Origin: Aurantiacibacter sp. MUD61
GTDB lineage: Bacteria > Pseudomonadota > Alphaproteobacteria > Sphingomonadales > Sphingomonadaceae
Reading direction: 5' to 3'
Assembly (NCBI RefSeq): GCF_027912455.1
Contig: NZ_CP115446.1
Coordinates: forward strand, 1,263,501 to 1,327,500
DNA length: 64,000 nucleotides
The position numbers and the translations under genes were made by a program. The notes under the pieces are model-generated. The model was not told the origin of the DNA. It made no database searches and saw only the letters and a list, made by a program, of their open reading frames with translations. Shown in pieces: positions 26,995-36,745 of this stretch (the first letter of the stretch is position 1; each line of letters begins with the position of its first letter).

Positions 26995-29900
26995 TCTCCC
27001 GGCCTCCGTCGCCCAGCCACTGGCCCCGCACCCGGAACCCAGGCTTCTATATCTGCCTCGTCACTGACGCGCCATGGGATGCCTGCGCCGGTGAGGAACA
27101 GGTTTTCCATTTCCTGCCGGTTGAAGGGCCGCGATCCGAGCCTGCCGAACACCGCCATCTGTCCGCCCGTCTCGTCCACCGCGCGGTCACGGTCGAGGCC
27201 CTTGCTGAGCGAGATCGCGGGGCTGGGGGTACGGCGAAAAGCGATGAGTTCGGGCACGGGGGCAGGGCTGAAACCGTAGAAATTGGGCTGGCTCGATGGG
27301 CTGGTGAGCTGGACGACTTTCATCCCGTTCACTCCGTCCGCGACATAGGCGAAGAGGCTGGCATTCGTCGATCCGACGATCACGTCCTCGACATCGTTCA
27401 TCGTGCCGCCAAAGGTCTCTCGCCGGTAGATTTCAGGTGCCAGTGGACGCGTCACATCGGCGATCACCAGTCCTTCGCTCTTCCCGGCAATGTAGAGATA
27501 GGTGCGCGCGATATACATGCGCTGCGCATTGGCGAGTGGGATCGTGCCTTCGGGCCGCGCGACCGGATTGCGCAGGTCTGTCACGTCGAAGAGCTTCACG
27601 CCCTCGGCATCGGAAACCCAGAGATAGCGGAACTGGATCGTGCTCGCGCGCGCATCGGTGATCGGACGCACTGCGGCGAGCTGCGGATTGGATGGATCGG
27701 CGAGGTCGACCACCACAAGGCCTCGATCGGCGGTGATGTAAGCCACTTCACCCGCAAGATGCACATGCCGCGCGCCGTTCAGCACGCCATCGGGGTTCCA
27801 CGCATCAGCGCCGGTGCCGAAGGTCAGGCGATCGAGGCGGTTGTTGCGCAGCTCTCCATCGGCGAGAGTATCGACATTGACGAGGATCAGCCCTTCCTCG
27901 GCATCGGTGACCACGGCGTAGGAATAGATCGGCAGGAAGGCCTGCTCCTGGTTCATCTCGCGCATTTCGGCTGTATTGCGATGCGGAGCGATGGGCTGGT
28001 TGGTAGCGAGCGCCATGCATGACGCGTTTTCGCTGCTCACGTGGGTGTCATGGCCCAGCGGCGAGAAAGGCGCGGTAATGATGCGCTCGGAGAAGCCTTT
28101 GTTCGCCACGCTGGCGATATCGTAGACGCGGAAGCCGCCCGATCCTTCCGCCACGAACATATATTCGCCGCGCATCTGCAGGCAGCCGACGCGGTCCGCC
28201 GTGCCTTCGTGGACATTGGCGAATTCTTCCAGCGCGCGGGTTTCGCCCGATAAATCCTCATCGAAAATCTCGCCACGCGTCCAGTTGATCAGCTCGCGGC
28301 CATTGTCCTCGACATGGTAGCGGTAATAATCGGGGTAGGCGTAGCGATGGAGGTAGCTGCCGAGTACCGCCTGCGGCTCTTCCCATTCGGTGACGCGCAC
28401 GGCTTCGAAACCGCCCTCAAGCCCGGTCCAGGCGTGCATGCCGACAAAGTTCACGTAATTGGTGCCGAGCAACAGCAGCTGGCTCATGATTGCATTATTG
28501 TCCTCGGCCTCGGAGAGATGGCAATCGCTGCATTGCTTGGTCTCGGTCAGGCGGACGGTGTGCGGGAAATGCGGCGCGAAGGCCTGCGAGGAGAATCCCG
28601 AGGCGCTGACGGGCGGTTGCTGAATGTAGATCCGTTCGCGGTTGATATTGGTGGAGCTGAGTACGAGCGCGCTGGTCGAGCGGATCGGCGCAATCTGGTT
28701 GCCCTTGGTCGACTGGTGGATGCCCAGCTGGAACATCTGGTCGCGCGCGACCTGCGGGTTGTAGGTCGCGAAGTTACGCGTCGTTTCGCCGTCATAGCGA
28801 TGGACTTCGCTCTGCCAGTTGGCCTCGATCGGCAGATGGCACCCGCCGCACGAAGTGGTCCACGAAAGGTGGCAGGTGAAACACGCCATTTCCTGCTCGC
28901 CATGCGCGCGGTCTTCCACCGCGACGCCGGGACCGAATTCGAAATTGCCGGTTTCTGCGCCATCCGCGCTCATCAGCTTGGAGCGGGCGGAAAGCGCGTT
29001 GAAATTGGGTGAGGCGGGATCGACGCTGTCGCGCACAAGGCTGACTTCCCATTCGAGGTTGGGGTCGACGATGCTCCGCTGGATCAGCGTGCGGCTGCCA
29101 TTGGCGTTCTCGGTCCATTCGAAACGGCGGCGGCCATCGGGATTGCGCAGCAGCGTGAGGTCATGCCCCTCGGGCGGCGCGGCGGGGCCGGAGGTGCGCA
29201 GCGCGGGATAGGCATCGGCGGTGCCGTGGCAATCCTTGCAGCCGATCTCGATAGCGTTTGCGACTTCACCATAGATCAGCCCGTTGCCATGACTGTCCTG
29301 CGCGTAGTGGCAATCGGCGCACTGCATGCCGTTCTCTGCATGGATGCTCATCATGTGGACGGCTTCGCCCGGATTGGTCCCCGGCTCGACGAATTGCTCT
29401 TCCCCGTCGCGGCGGAAGCGCTGGCGCCAGCGATCATCGTGGCGTGCAGCCTCTTCGGGCGTGTCGCTTTCGTCGGCAGGTCGAATGATTTCGCCATCGG
29501 CATCGAGCAGATTGCCCTCGCGGTCGCGGCGGAAGATGCCGCGGAAATTCCAGCCGTGACCGTGATAGTCGGCCATCTGCGTATCCTGCAGCTCACTGTT
29601 CAAATCATAGACATTGCGCAGGAAATCGAGATCCGCCCACAGCCCGCGCGGGGCCGCGCCTTCGGGGTTGCGATCGAGCACTTCGCGCACCTGCTCTGCC
29701 GTGGGATAGCGCTGCTGGAGATACATCTCCCGATATTCCTCGTCGCTCATGCCCGGCGGTCGCGGCGCGGTGTTTTCCGGGCCAGGCCACATCATCGGCG
29801 CATCGCTCTCGTAATCCCACATGGTGTAGCCGAGGTAGGAATTGAGGAAGATATTGGGCTGGTGCATGTGGCAATTCATGCATTGCGCGGTCGGGATGGC

Positions 29901-31205
29901 GCGGGTGAAAACATGGCGCAGCGGGTGGCCGCGCTCGCGCTCATCGGGGCCGTAGCCGTCATCCTCTTCGGCATGATCATCATCAGGCCCGATCAGATCG
30001 CCGTGGCCGCTTGGCTCATCGGCGTGGCTCTCATCCCCGTGATCGTCATGAAGGCGATTGATCTGCGCAGCGATAGTCGGATCGGAGGTGACCGTCTGCC
30101 CGTCACGCCCGTATTGCGCGTAGACCAGCGAGTGGCGCGGTTCGCGATCGTTGGCGTAGATCACATGGCAGCTGGCGCAGCCCGAATGGCGATAATCGCC
30201 CGGCTGATCATTGGTGCCCATGAACCAGGTGAAGGGATCGTTGAGCCGCGTCTTGTGGATGTTGAGCACCGGAATGGCGGCGCGAAGGCCGGTGCCCGGG
30301 CCGCGGTTCGACTGGCGCAGGTCTGGCCGGCCGGGCTCCTCCAGCCGCTGGATCTGGCCCGTCGGATTGGGAATGCCGATTTCGGGGAATTGCGTGTTGA
30401 TCGTGCGCCCGCCACGCTCGAACACGCGGAACACGTCTGCCGGAGGAACAACTTGCCAAGTGGGGAGCGGATAGAGAGCCGCGAGCGCGCCGCGTTCCTC
30501 TTCTTCCGGAGTGACCGTGCCCGGCTCGGTATCGCTCGGGCTGAGGATCATCGCGGCCTCGCCATCGCGCGTATAGGCCTCGCCGACAACGTAATTCTTA
30601 TAGGGCAGGATGCCGTTGTTATAGGCCGCACCGCCCCACAGCATGGCGCCCGTTGCCATGAGTGAGCGTTCCGCCGCCTCGATCACCGGCATGTGGCAGG
30701 CCCCGCAGGCCTCGCGCGCAACGCGGTAATCCGACGGGTTCACAAAGCGGATGAAGATCGGATCTTCGCGGTTGAGCAGCGAATAGCTGCGCTCTGGATT
30801 GGCGCTGCTGGGGTAATGCCAGCTGTCCGGATAGGTCGGCAGGACATGTGCTGCCTCGCGCGCGGCAACATAGTCCTCATGTTCGAATCCGAGTGTGGGA
30901 TCGCCATAGATTTCCGCATTGCCGCCGTGGCAATCGATACAGCCGAGCACTACCGCATCGGAAACATGCATGGTCGGCGCATCGGTCTGCACGTGGCAGC
31001 TGTTGCACCCGGCGGATTTCTCGTCTGCCTCCAGCTGCGTCTGGTTCTGCGGAGCGGGAGGAGCGATTACGCCTGCCGCCTCGTAATCGCGGTCGACCGC
31101 GGTTTCATAGCCTTCCGCCGCCAGCAGCGACCCACCACCAAGCAGCGCTGCCCCGACCGCGAATATGCCGGTCACGAGATTGGTGGGGGAAAGGCGTTTC
31201 AGCAT
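26991..31205 (-). CDS. Decaheme cytochrome c with C-terminal LVIVD repeats
   Basis: A 1404-residue exported protein with an N-terminal signal sequence. It has ten CxxCH sites between residues 67 and 896: CNSCH, CIDCH, CGACH, CASCH, CMNCH, CADCH, CKDCH, CFTCH, CGGCH and CSDCH. From about residue 1010 to 1305 come at least six LVIVD-type strands (GLILVNVDTL, GLVVVDLADP, GVKLFDVTDL, GLVIADVTRP, GMKVVQLTSP, GFRVYDIA), expected to build a beta-propeller. A His/Asp-rich insertion (HDDHGDESHADE) near 390 may bind metal. Its ATG overlaps the stop of the beta-barrel gene (TGATG), and its stop overlaps the lipoprotein start. Likely a large periplasmic or surface electron carrier working with the barrel. 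The propeller could bind the terminal acceptor or another protein. Confidence 0.88.
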   Translation of the reverse strand: MLKRLSPTNLVTGIFAVGAALLGGGSLLAAEGYETAVDRDYEAAGVIAPPAPQNQTQLEADEKSAGCNSCHVQTDAPTMHVSDAVVLGCIDCHGGNAEIYGDPTLGFEHEDYVAAREAAHVLPTYPDSWHYPSSANPERSYSLLNREDPIFIRFVNPSDYRVAREACGACHMPVIEAAERSLMATGAMLWGGAAYNNGILPYKNYVVGEAYTRDGEAAMILSPSDTEPGTVTPEEEERGALAALYPLPTWQVVPPADVFRVFERGGRTINTQFPEIGIPNPTGQIQRLEEPGRPDLRQSNRGPGTGLRAAIPVLNIHKTRLNDPFTWFMGTNDQPGDYRHSGCASCHVIYANDREPRHSLVYAQYGRDGQTVTSDPTIAAQINRLHDDHGDESHADEPSGHGDLIGPDDDHAEEDDGYGPDERERGHPLRHVFTRAIPTAQCMNCHMHQPNIFLNSYLGYTMWDYESDAPMMWPGPENTAPRPPGMSDEEYREMYLQQRYPTAEQVREVLDRNPEGAAPRGLWADLDFLRNVYDLNSELQDTQMADYHGHGWNFRGIFRRDREGNLLDADGEIIRPADESDTPEEAARHDDRWRQRFRRDGEEQFVEPGTNPGEAVHMMSIHAENGMQCADCHYAQDSHGNGLIYGEVANAIEIGCKDCHGTADAYPALRTSGPAAPPEGHDLTLLRNPDGRRRFEWTENANGSRTLIQRSIVDPNLEWEVSLVRDSVDPASPNFNALSARSKLMSADGAETGNFEFGPGVAVEDRAHGEQEMACFTCHLSWTTSCGGCHLPIEANWQSEVHRYDGETTRNFATYNPQVARDQMFQLGIHQSTKGNQIAPIRSTSALVLSSTNINRERIYIQQPPVSASGFSSQAFAPHFPHTVRLTETKQCSDCHLSEAEDNNAIMSQLLLLGTNYVNFVGMHAWTGLEGGFEAVRVTEWEEPQAVLGSYLHRYAYPDYYRYHVEDNGRELINWTRGEIFDEDLSGETRALEEFANVHEGTADRVGCLQMRGEYMFVAEGSGGFRVYDIASVANKGFSERIITAPFSPLGHDTHVSSENASCMALATNQPIAPHRNTAEMREMNQEQAFLPIYSYAVVTDAEEGLILVNVDTLADGELRNNRLDRLTFGTGADAWNPDGVLNGARHVHLAGEVAYITADRGLVVVDLADPSNPQLAAVRPITDARASTIQFRYLWVSDAEGVKLFDVTDLRNPVARPEGTIPLANAQRMYIARTYLYIAGKSEGLVIADVTRPLAPEIYRRETFGGTMNDVEDVIVGSTNASLFAYVADGVNGMKVVQLTSPSSQPNFYGFSPAPVPELIAFRRTPSPAISLSKGLDRDRAVDETGGQMAVFGRLGSRPFNRQEMENLFLTGAGIPWRVSDEADIEAWVPGAGPVAGRRRPGE

Positions 31206-33211
31206 CAGTAGCTCAGCGTCGCATTGGCGAGGATGGAGTAATAGACATTGTCGCCCCCGCGATTGTCGAACAGGTCCTGAAAGCCGTCGCCCGCCACCAG
31301 CGCCGCGCCGGAGAGGCGGAAGACGAGGTTCTGATTGGCCCGCGGCCGCCAGATGGCCGAAACCGACACGTCATAGCCGATGTCTTCGGGGATCGACCCT
31401 TCCACGCGCAGCGCTTCGAGGACGCTGGTATCTTCGAACCACAGGTGATTGGCATTGCCGGAGACGCGCAATTCCGGTGTCAGGTCGAAATCCGCGCCGA
31501 CGCCCGTCAGGATGAGGCCGGGATTGTTGAAATTGCTCTGCCCCTGCTCCTTGGAACTGCGCAATGAATTGAGCAGGCCATTGCGGCCATTCAGGCTGAC
31601 CGCCCGCCCGCCGCCCGCGAAGGGAATGGTCTGGCGCATCCAGTATGAGGTGTCCGCGCCTGCAAAGATGGGATTTTCAAAAATCGCGTCGAACCCGCCT
31701 TCGACATTGTTGAACGGATCGCTGTCTCCGCTGGCGAACAGGCCGGAGAGGCGGAAGCGCATCCAGTCGCGGTCATAGCTCAGCTCCGCCGCGCCGAAGA
31801 AAGCGCGGATTTCGGCAGGTTCGCTGGTGAAGATCGAATTGCGGTCTTCGCCAAACGCGCCGTAGAGGCTGGCGGTCACATTGATCCGCCCGATGCGGCC
31901 ATCGGCGTTGTAGCCGACATAGAGCACATCGTAGTCGCGCCCGCGCAAATCGCCGAGCAGGGCGGGGCGCACAGGGAAGCCGTTGTCGTCGATCTCCACG
32001 TCACCGCCTTCGCGGTTCATATTGTAGACGAGCGTGAACTGGCTGGTGAGCGCGGGGATCAGGAAGTCCTGGCGATAGGCATTGGCGACGAACACGAAAT
32101 CGCTGCGCGGCGTTTGCGTGATGTCGTTGAGGCCCGAATTGGTGTCTTTCTCCAGCCGCCAGAAGGCACCGAGATTGTACTGGAAACGATTGTTGTCCCG
32201 CGTGCCGAAAAAGCGCAGGCCCAGCTGGCTATCCTGAAACAGGAATCCGCGGAAATCGGCCTGGAACGGCTGGATGCCGATGCGGAAGCTGTCGAAATCG
32301 TACCGCTCGCTGGTGTTGCGGATGTGGTAGTCGAAAAAGGCTTCCTGCACGCCGAGAAAGTCGTCGGTGCGATTGCTCGCGCGGCTGGGTTCGACCAGCA
32401 GCACGCGCCGCTCGGGAACATCGACATGGTTGATATTGTAGGCGAGCGTCAGGCGGTATTCGACATCGGGCGGCTTGTACGCGGTCGAGCCCTTGATCAG
32501 GGCAGCACCGAAGATGAAGGTCTGCGAAAAGACAGGCGAATAATCATTGCCGAACACATCCAGCCGGTCCGGGTCTTCGGTCGTCTGCACGCCGACGGGT
32601 ATCGGGAAAGTGCGCGGCTCGATCACCGTGTCGGAAATGGCGTTGATGACAAAGAACCAGTCATTGCCCTCGAGTCCAAGGAAGCGCGGTGTCCAGCACT
32701 CGTCCGACCCATAGGGATATTCGACGCGCGTGGGATCGTAGGGCCTGCCTTCCGCAAGGGCGCGGCTGCGTTCGGCCTCTTCCGCAGCCCGGCGCAGGCC
32801 GGCGCGATATTCGCGCTCCTCATCCGAATTGATGCAGATCGGGCGATCGCCCTTGTAGGTGTTCTGGCGGTAGGGATCGAAGGGGTCTTCGGTCACGAGC
32901 CCCAGGTTCTGGATCAGCCGCCAGCGATCGGGAATGGGGATCTGCTCGGTCGGAAAAGCTTGCGGCGGCGGCGCGCGAATGGCTCCGGCGTTCTCCTGCG
33001 TCACAGGATCGGGAAGTTCCCCCACAAAGCCGGGACGGCGGCGTCCTTCGATGATCTCGGGATCGACCGGTTCTGCCGGATCGACCTGGGTCCCCAGACC
33101 GCCATCGGGCCGCTCCTGATCCTCGACCTGCTCCTGCTGTTCCTCGGTTTCCGGATCGCCCGGCACATCCTGTGCCTGCAGCGCGAGGATCAAGGCGAGC
33201 GCGGTTTCCAT
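31205..33211 (-). CDS. Outer-membrane beta-barrel partner of multiheme cytochromes
   Basis: A 668-residue exported protein. A short signal (METALALILALQAQ) is followed by a disordered acidic/proline segment (about 20-110). Two cysteines lie at CINSDE and DECWTP. From about residue 200 to the end, alternating amphipathic strands with aromatic girdles run to the final strand, which ends ANATLSY as in outer-membrane proteins. ATG at 33211 overlaps the upstream stop (TGATG); the frame stays open to 33268. It shows no obvious similarity I can name to MtrB or PioB. A barrel encoded between multiheme cytochromes is nevertheless the hallmark of porin-cytochrome conduits, and I infer that role. Confidence 0.77.
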   Translation of the reverse strand: METALALILALQAQDVPGDPETEEQQEQVEDQERPDGGLGTQVDPAEPVDPEIIEGRRRPGFVGELPDPVTQENAGAIRAPPPQAFPTEQIPIPDRWRLIQNLGLVTEDPFDPYRQNTYKGDRPICINSDEEREYRAGLRRAAEEAERSRALAEGRPYDPTRVEYPYGSDECWTPRFLGLEGNDWFFVINAISDTVIEPRTFPIPVGVQTTEDPDRLDVFGNDYSPVFSQTFIFGAALIKGSTAYKPPDVEYRLTLAYNINHVDVPERRVLLVEPSRASNRTDDFLGVQEAFFDYHIRNTSERYDFDSFRIGIQPFQADFRGFLFQDSQLGLRFFGTRDNNRFQYNLGAFWRLEKDTNSGLNDITQTPRSDFVFVANAYRQDFLIPALTSQFTLVYNMNREGGDVEIDDNGFPVRPALLGDLRGRDYDVLYVGYNADGRIGRINVTASLYGAFGEDRNSIFTSEPAEIRAFFGAAELSYDRDWMRFRLSGLFASGDSDPFNNVEGGFDAIFENPIFAGADTSYWMRQTIPFAGGGRAVSLNGRNGLLNSLRSSKEQGQSNFNNPGLILTGVGADFDLTPELRVSGNANHLWFEDTSVLEALRVEGSIPEDIGYDVSVSAIWRPRANQNLVFRLSGAALVAGDGFQDLFDNRGGDNVYYSILANATLSY

Positions 33212-35202
33212 CACAGGCCCTGACACACATTTTGCGCGTCCGTATCGAGGAACGGCGCGAAGGGACAATTGATGTAGCGAAGGCGCGTGTTGCGGCCATT
33301 CACATTCACAACGATCCGGTCTGCGCGGATCGCCGGATCGGCATTGTTCACACTGCCTGTCCGCACGCCCGCATTATGCAGGCCGAGGAAGCTGACCATG
33401 TCATCCTGGTCGATCCCGTCGCCCGACACGCCGATACCGCCGACCAGCACGTTGCCGCGATAGATCGGGACAGAACCGGGAAAGATCTGGACGCCATTGG
33501 CGATGCGCGGGCTTCCAGAGGGCGAGTTCGGCGCAAGCGTACAACCGCGCGGCGTATCGCTCGCCGCAGTGCCGCTCACAAAGGCGAGATGCGCGCCGAT
33601 ATTGGGCACCACCAGATCGGTCTGCAGGCCCACTGCAAAGGGACTGAAAGTGGCGGGCACCTGCACCGACAATGGGCCGGCCACGGCGCTGACTTCACCA
33701 TCGGGGAAATAGGGCCGCGAAAGGTTGCCGCCGGAGCGATCGGCAAAGGCGAAATTGCCGGTCAGTGCGGCAGGATCGCCGAGGAATGTGCGCACGCGGT
33801 TCACGTAATCCGCGCCGGCCAAGCCGCCGGGCGGGGCAGGGATCGGAGCAAGGTCTGCGGCAGCAACAGGATTGGAGAAGAAAGCGGCCGTACGCGCCTT
33901 CTGCAAGCTGACATCGACGCCGAAAATCGGCCCGTCGGGGGAGCGTACGATGCCGAGAACTTCGCCATGCGTATCGACCAGGCTGATGCTCGCCTGCATG
34001 CGGCTGTCGGTGGGGCGGCGAATTTGCGCACGGGCGCGGCTGAGGATGGTGAAAGCCTCCTCCAGGATCGTGCGCACTTCGTCTGCGGTCAGAGGCTGCG
34101 CGACGCTTCCACCATCGGTCCCGGAACGGATCGGGTAGCGCGGAATGCCCGCACCATCGGTGAGCACCCAGGCATCGCGATTGGAGAATTCGGCCGCTGT
34201 CGAGGCGCGAATGCCCGAGGCCTCGCTGCCATAGGCTGTCCCTGAGCGCAGCGTACCGTCCGTGTAGCCGGTGACCGGGACCAGATTGCCTGCGGTGCCA
34301 TTGATCGCCGCAAAGCTGCCGCCCCCGCCGGTGATCTGGCTTTCGCTGACATCGGTGAAGCGTAGCGAGGTGCCGTCCACGAAAATGCGGTTTGCGCGAA
34401 TATTGGTGGGCGGCATGAAGCCCTGCGCCCCCGCAATAGCGATAGCTTCCTCGGCATCGTTTTCGACATCGAGGATATTGGGATCGAAGCCATAATCGCC
34501 ATCGCCCATCACGCCAATGCCGCCGACCACGACCCCGTTCTTGTACAGCGGCAATCCGCCCGGATCGGCCGCGAGGCCCAGCGGCGAACGCTTGGGTCCG
34601 ATCAGCCCGTCGTCCGCACGTGCGGAAAGGTCGGAACACGGCAGCTGGCTGAATTGCACGCCGAACAGCGGCCCGCTTTCGAGCCCTACTGTAGTGGGCG
34701 CGGGCGGGAAATGCTCCTGCACGATCATGCTGGCGGTGCGGCTGGTGAAGGCATTGCCGCTGCTCGAAAGATAGGCTCCGGTCAGGGCCTTGGCGATGGC
34801 CGCCGCCGTGCTTGGCACCATCGCGCCTTGCAGGCCGATCTCGCTGCCGCTGGCCGCCATTCCGCCGATCTGTCGGCGGCTGAGCGCGGCCATGTCGGGC
34901 GCGCCGTTCATGTCGAATACGGCGAGCACATTGCCGACGCGGTCCGTCACGGCGATGACCGATGGCAGATTGCGGCTCTGCGCCTCCGCCACGGCCTGTG
35001 CGATCACTGCCTGCACGTCGGTGATAGACAGGGCTTCCTGTGCGGGCGGAGTGAACAGCTGGCCCGACGGCGGAGGCGTGGGTGACGGTGTCGGGACGAC
35101 AGCATTGCCGCTGCCATTCTGTCCGCCATCACCGCCTCCGCCGCACCCCGCAAGCACCAGCGCGCTCGCGGACAGCAATGCGGTGGCCCCCCTCCAGCGC
35201 AT
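33211..35202 (-). CDS. Lipoprotein with two GlcG/HbpS-like domains
   Basis: A 663-residue lipoprotein (lipobox LVLAGC, then a Gly/Ser linker). Two copies of a GlcG/HbpS (DUF336) fold follow. The first begins LSITDVQAVIAQAVAEAQSR with SVIAVTDRVGNVLAVF and ends near VVGGIGVMGDGDYG. The second begins LTADEVRTILEEAFTILSRA with SISLVDTHGEVLGIV and ends near VLVGGIGVSGDGID. HbpS binds heme and iron in actinomycetes, while other members have cofactor or stress roles. Placement between a pentaheme cytochrome and the barrel, with TAATG and TGATG overlaps at both ends, suggests heme handling or a redox-complex scaffold. Four cysteines beyond the lipobox are probably structural. Confidence 0.8.
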   Translation of the reverse strand: MRWRGATALLSASALVLAGCGGGGDGGQNGSGNAVVPTPSPTPPPSGQLFTPPAQEALSITDVQAVIAQAVAEAQSRNLPSVIAVTDRVGNVLAVFDMNGAPDMAALSRRQIGGMAASGSEIGLQGAMVPSTAAAIAKALTGAYLSSSGNAFTSRTASMIVQEHFPPAPTTVGLESGPLFGVQFSQLPCSDLSARADDGLIGPKRSPLGLAADPGGLPLYKNGVVVGGIGVMGDGDYGFDPNILDVENDAEEAIAIAGAQGFMPPTNIRANRIFVDGTSLRFTDVSESQITGGGGSFAAINGTAGNLVPVTGYTDGTLRSGTAYGSEASGIRASTAAEFSNRDAWVLTDGAGIPRYPIRSGTDGGSVAQPLTADEVRTILEEAFTILSRARAQIRRPTDSRMQASISLVDTHGEVLGIVRSPDGPIFGVDVSLQKARTAAFFSNPVAAADLAPIPAPPGGLAGADYVNRVRTFLGDPAALTGNFAFADRSGGNLSRPYFPDGEVSAVAGPLSVQVPATFSPFAVGLQTDLVVPNIGAHLAFVSGTAASDTPRGCTLAPNSPSGSPRIANGVQIFPGSVPIYRGNVLVGGIGVSGDGIDQDDMVSFLGLHNAGVRTGSVNNADPAIRADRIVVNVNGRNTRLRYINCPFAPFLDTDAQNVCQGL

Positions 35203-36629
35203 TACCGCAGCCTTCCGATCGCACTGACCGCATCGCCCAGCGCCGTCCGGAACGCAGCGGGGCGATACTCGCCGGGGCTGCTCACTGCCGAATAGGCGCG
35301 GTTGATATTGGCGCGAATGCCCGCGGCGGCTCCGGTTGTCACGCGGCCATCGCTCACCAGCGCATTGAGCAGCGTATCGATCGCCATCACCGCCTGCACG
35401 CTGCCCGCATAATCGGTGAAGCGGGGCGAGACGGCACGGCTGCCAATCCGTTCTACAATGGTGAAGGCATCATTCGATCCATAGCCGCGCGAAGAGAGGG
35501 CAGCAGAGAGCGACTGCGCTTCGCTGCGCAAGGCAATCGCGGCGCGCTGCGCATCGGCGCGGCCATCGTCCATGGCATCGTGGAAGTCGCGGCTGGCGGC
35601 GCGGAAGGCATCGCTGCGGCCCGGCGCCAGCACATCGGCCACGGCGGACAGCATGATGATATTCTCATCGTTGAAAGGCGGTTGGCCGAAAGTGATCGGT
35701 CGGCCCGGATTGGTTTCGAATGTCAGTCGTCTCTCGTCGCCATCGGTGATGGGCCGGTGGCACGAATGGCAATCGTAGAAATAGAGCTGCGGGAAGACCC
35801 CCTCGGTCCCATAGGCAGGCCGCGCAAACAGATCGGTCGCGCGCGCGACGGCTTCGGCCTGCCCCACTGCCCAAAGCTGCACGCTGTCAGGCTGGCCTTT
35901 GCGCTGCACATAATCGGCATCGACATCGTGATGCTGCTGGAATGCGCTGAACAGGTCGAGCTCGAATGTGAGGCGCGGGTGGCCTGCCGCCATCATGGCG
36001 TGGGTGACGAATTGACCGCGATCGGTGCTGCCATAATGGCAATCGAGGCAGACCCGCGCGCGGACCTGCGGATCCTCCAGCGGGGTAAGGCCATTGCGCA
36101 CATTCGCAGGATGTGTGCCGCGCACTTCGTAATGGCTCGACAGCCAGCCAATGGCCGCTCCGTGGCAGCTTTCACAGCCGACACCATCGTCCAGCTGGAA
36201 GCGCGGGCCGCGCTCGCTGGCGGGGACGTAGGTCGCATGACAGCCGAGGCATGATCCTGCCGAACGCGCGTCACCCAGGCCGAGCGAGCTGGAAATCTGC
36301 TGCCCGCGCCGCCCGCCCAGCAAAGCAAAGGCGCGGCTGTGCGCTCCGCTGACCGCGCTGGGTGATTGCCATGTGGCGATTTCGTCCTGCCGCACGATGG
36401 CACCATTGCCCTCGCTACGCCCGTGGCAGGTGGACCCCGCGCAGGAAGCAACACCGGTGTAGGAATAGCCGCTTTGCGCATTCAATGGCTGGCCTGCGGA
36501 AAGTCCGGCGAACAGGGCAATCGCCAGCGTCAACGCGGCAGTCGGCAGGAGAGTGAGAGGTCGCGCAAAGCCAAACGCAGCACGGACCCCGGCAATCAAC
36601 CGGCGTATCGCGGAACCGCGTTGAGCCAT
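35202..36629 (-). CDS. Pentaheme c-type cytochrome (c554-like)
   Basis: A 475-residue exported cytochrome with an N-terminal hydrophobic signal/anchor (PLTLLPTAALTLAIALFAGL). It has four CxxCH sites (CLGCH, CESCH, CLDCH, CHSCH) plus one less common CX4CH (CAGSTCH), the latter first in sequence. The layout VASCAGSTCHG, then VGCESCHG and RVCLDCHYG recalls cytochrome c554 and related multiheme proteins. The C-terminal 170 residues are helical and without heme motifs. AGGGGGG before ATG at 36629 decides the start; the same site precedes the flavoprotein gene at 20565. It is the first of five coupled genes and probably a periplasmic shuttle to the outer membrane. Confidence 0.85.
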   Translation of the reverse strand: MAQRGSAIRRLIAGVRAAFGFARPLTLLPTAALTLAIALFAGLSAGQPLNAQSGYSYTGVASCAGSTCHGRSEGNGAIVRQDEIATWQSPSAVSGAHSRAFALLGGRRGQQISSSLGLGDARSAGSCLGCHATYVPASERGPRFQLDDGVGCESCHGAAIGWLSSHYEVRGTHPANVRNGLTPLEDPQVRARVCLDCHYGSTDRGQFVTHAMMAAGHPRLTFELDLFSAFQQHHDVDADYVQRKGQPDSVQLWAVGQAEAVARATDLFARPAYGTEGVFPQLYFYDCHSCHRPITDGDERRLTFETNPGRPITFGQPPFNDENIIMLSAVADVLAPGRSDAFRAASRDFHDAMDDGRADAQRAAIALRSEAQSLSAALSSRGYGSNDAFTIVERIGSRAVSPRFTDYAGSVQAVMAIDTLLNALVSDGRVTTGAAAGIRANINRAYSAVSSPGEYRPAAFRTALGDAVSAIGRLR

Positions 36630-36745
36630 CGCTTTCCCCCCTTCATCGGCACCCTTGGGTGCGATTGGCAACTCCCCAGCTGCCGTCCCTCCATTCGGAC
36701 ACTAACCCATCACCCGCCGTTTGGCGAGACCGCTATGGCACCCGA

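Noticed and set aside
29163..30665. A 500-codon plus-strand frame opposite the LVIVD decaheme gene
   Set aside because: No domain or ribosome site; the minus strand holds the heme motifs and the overlapping operon structure.
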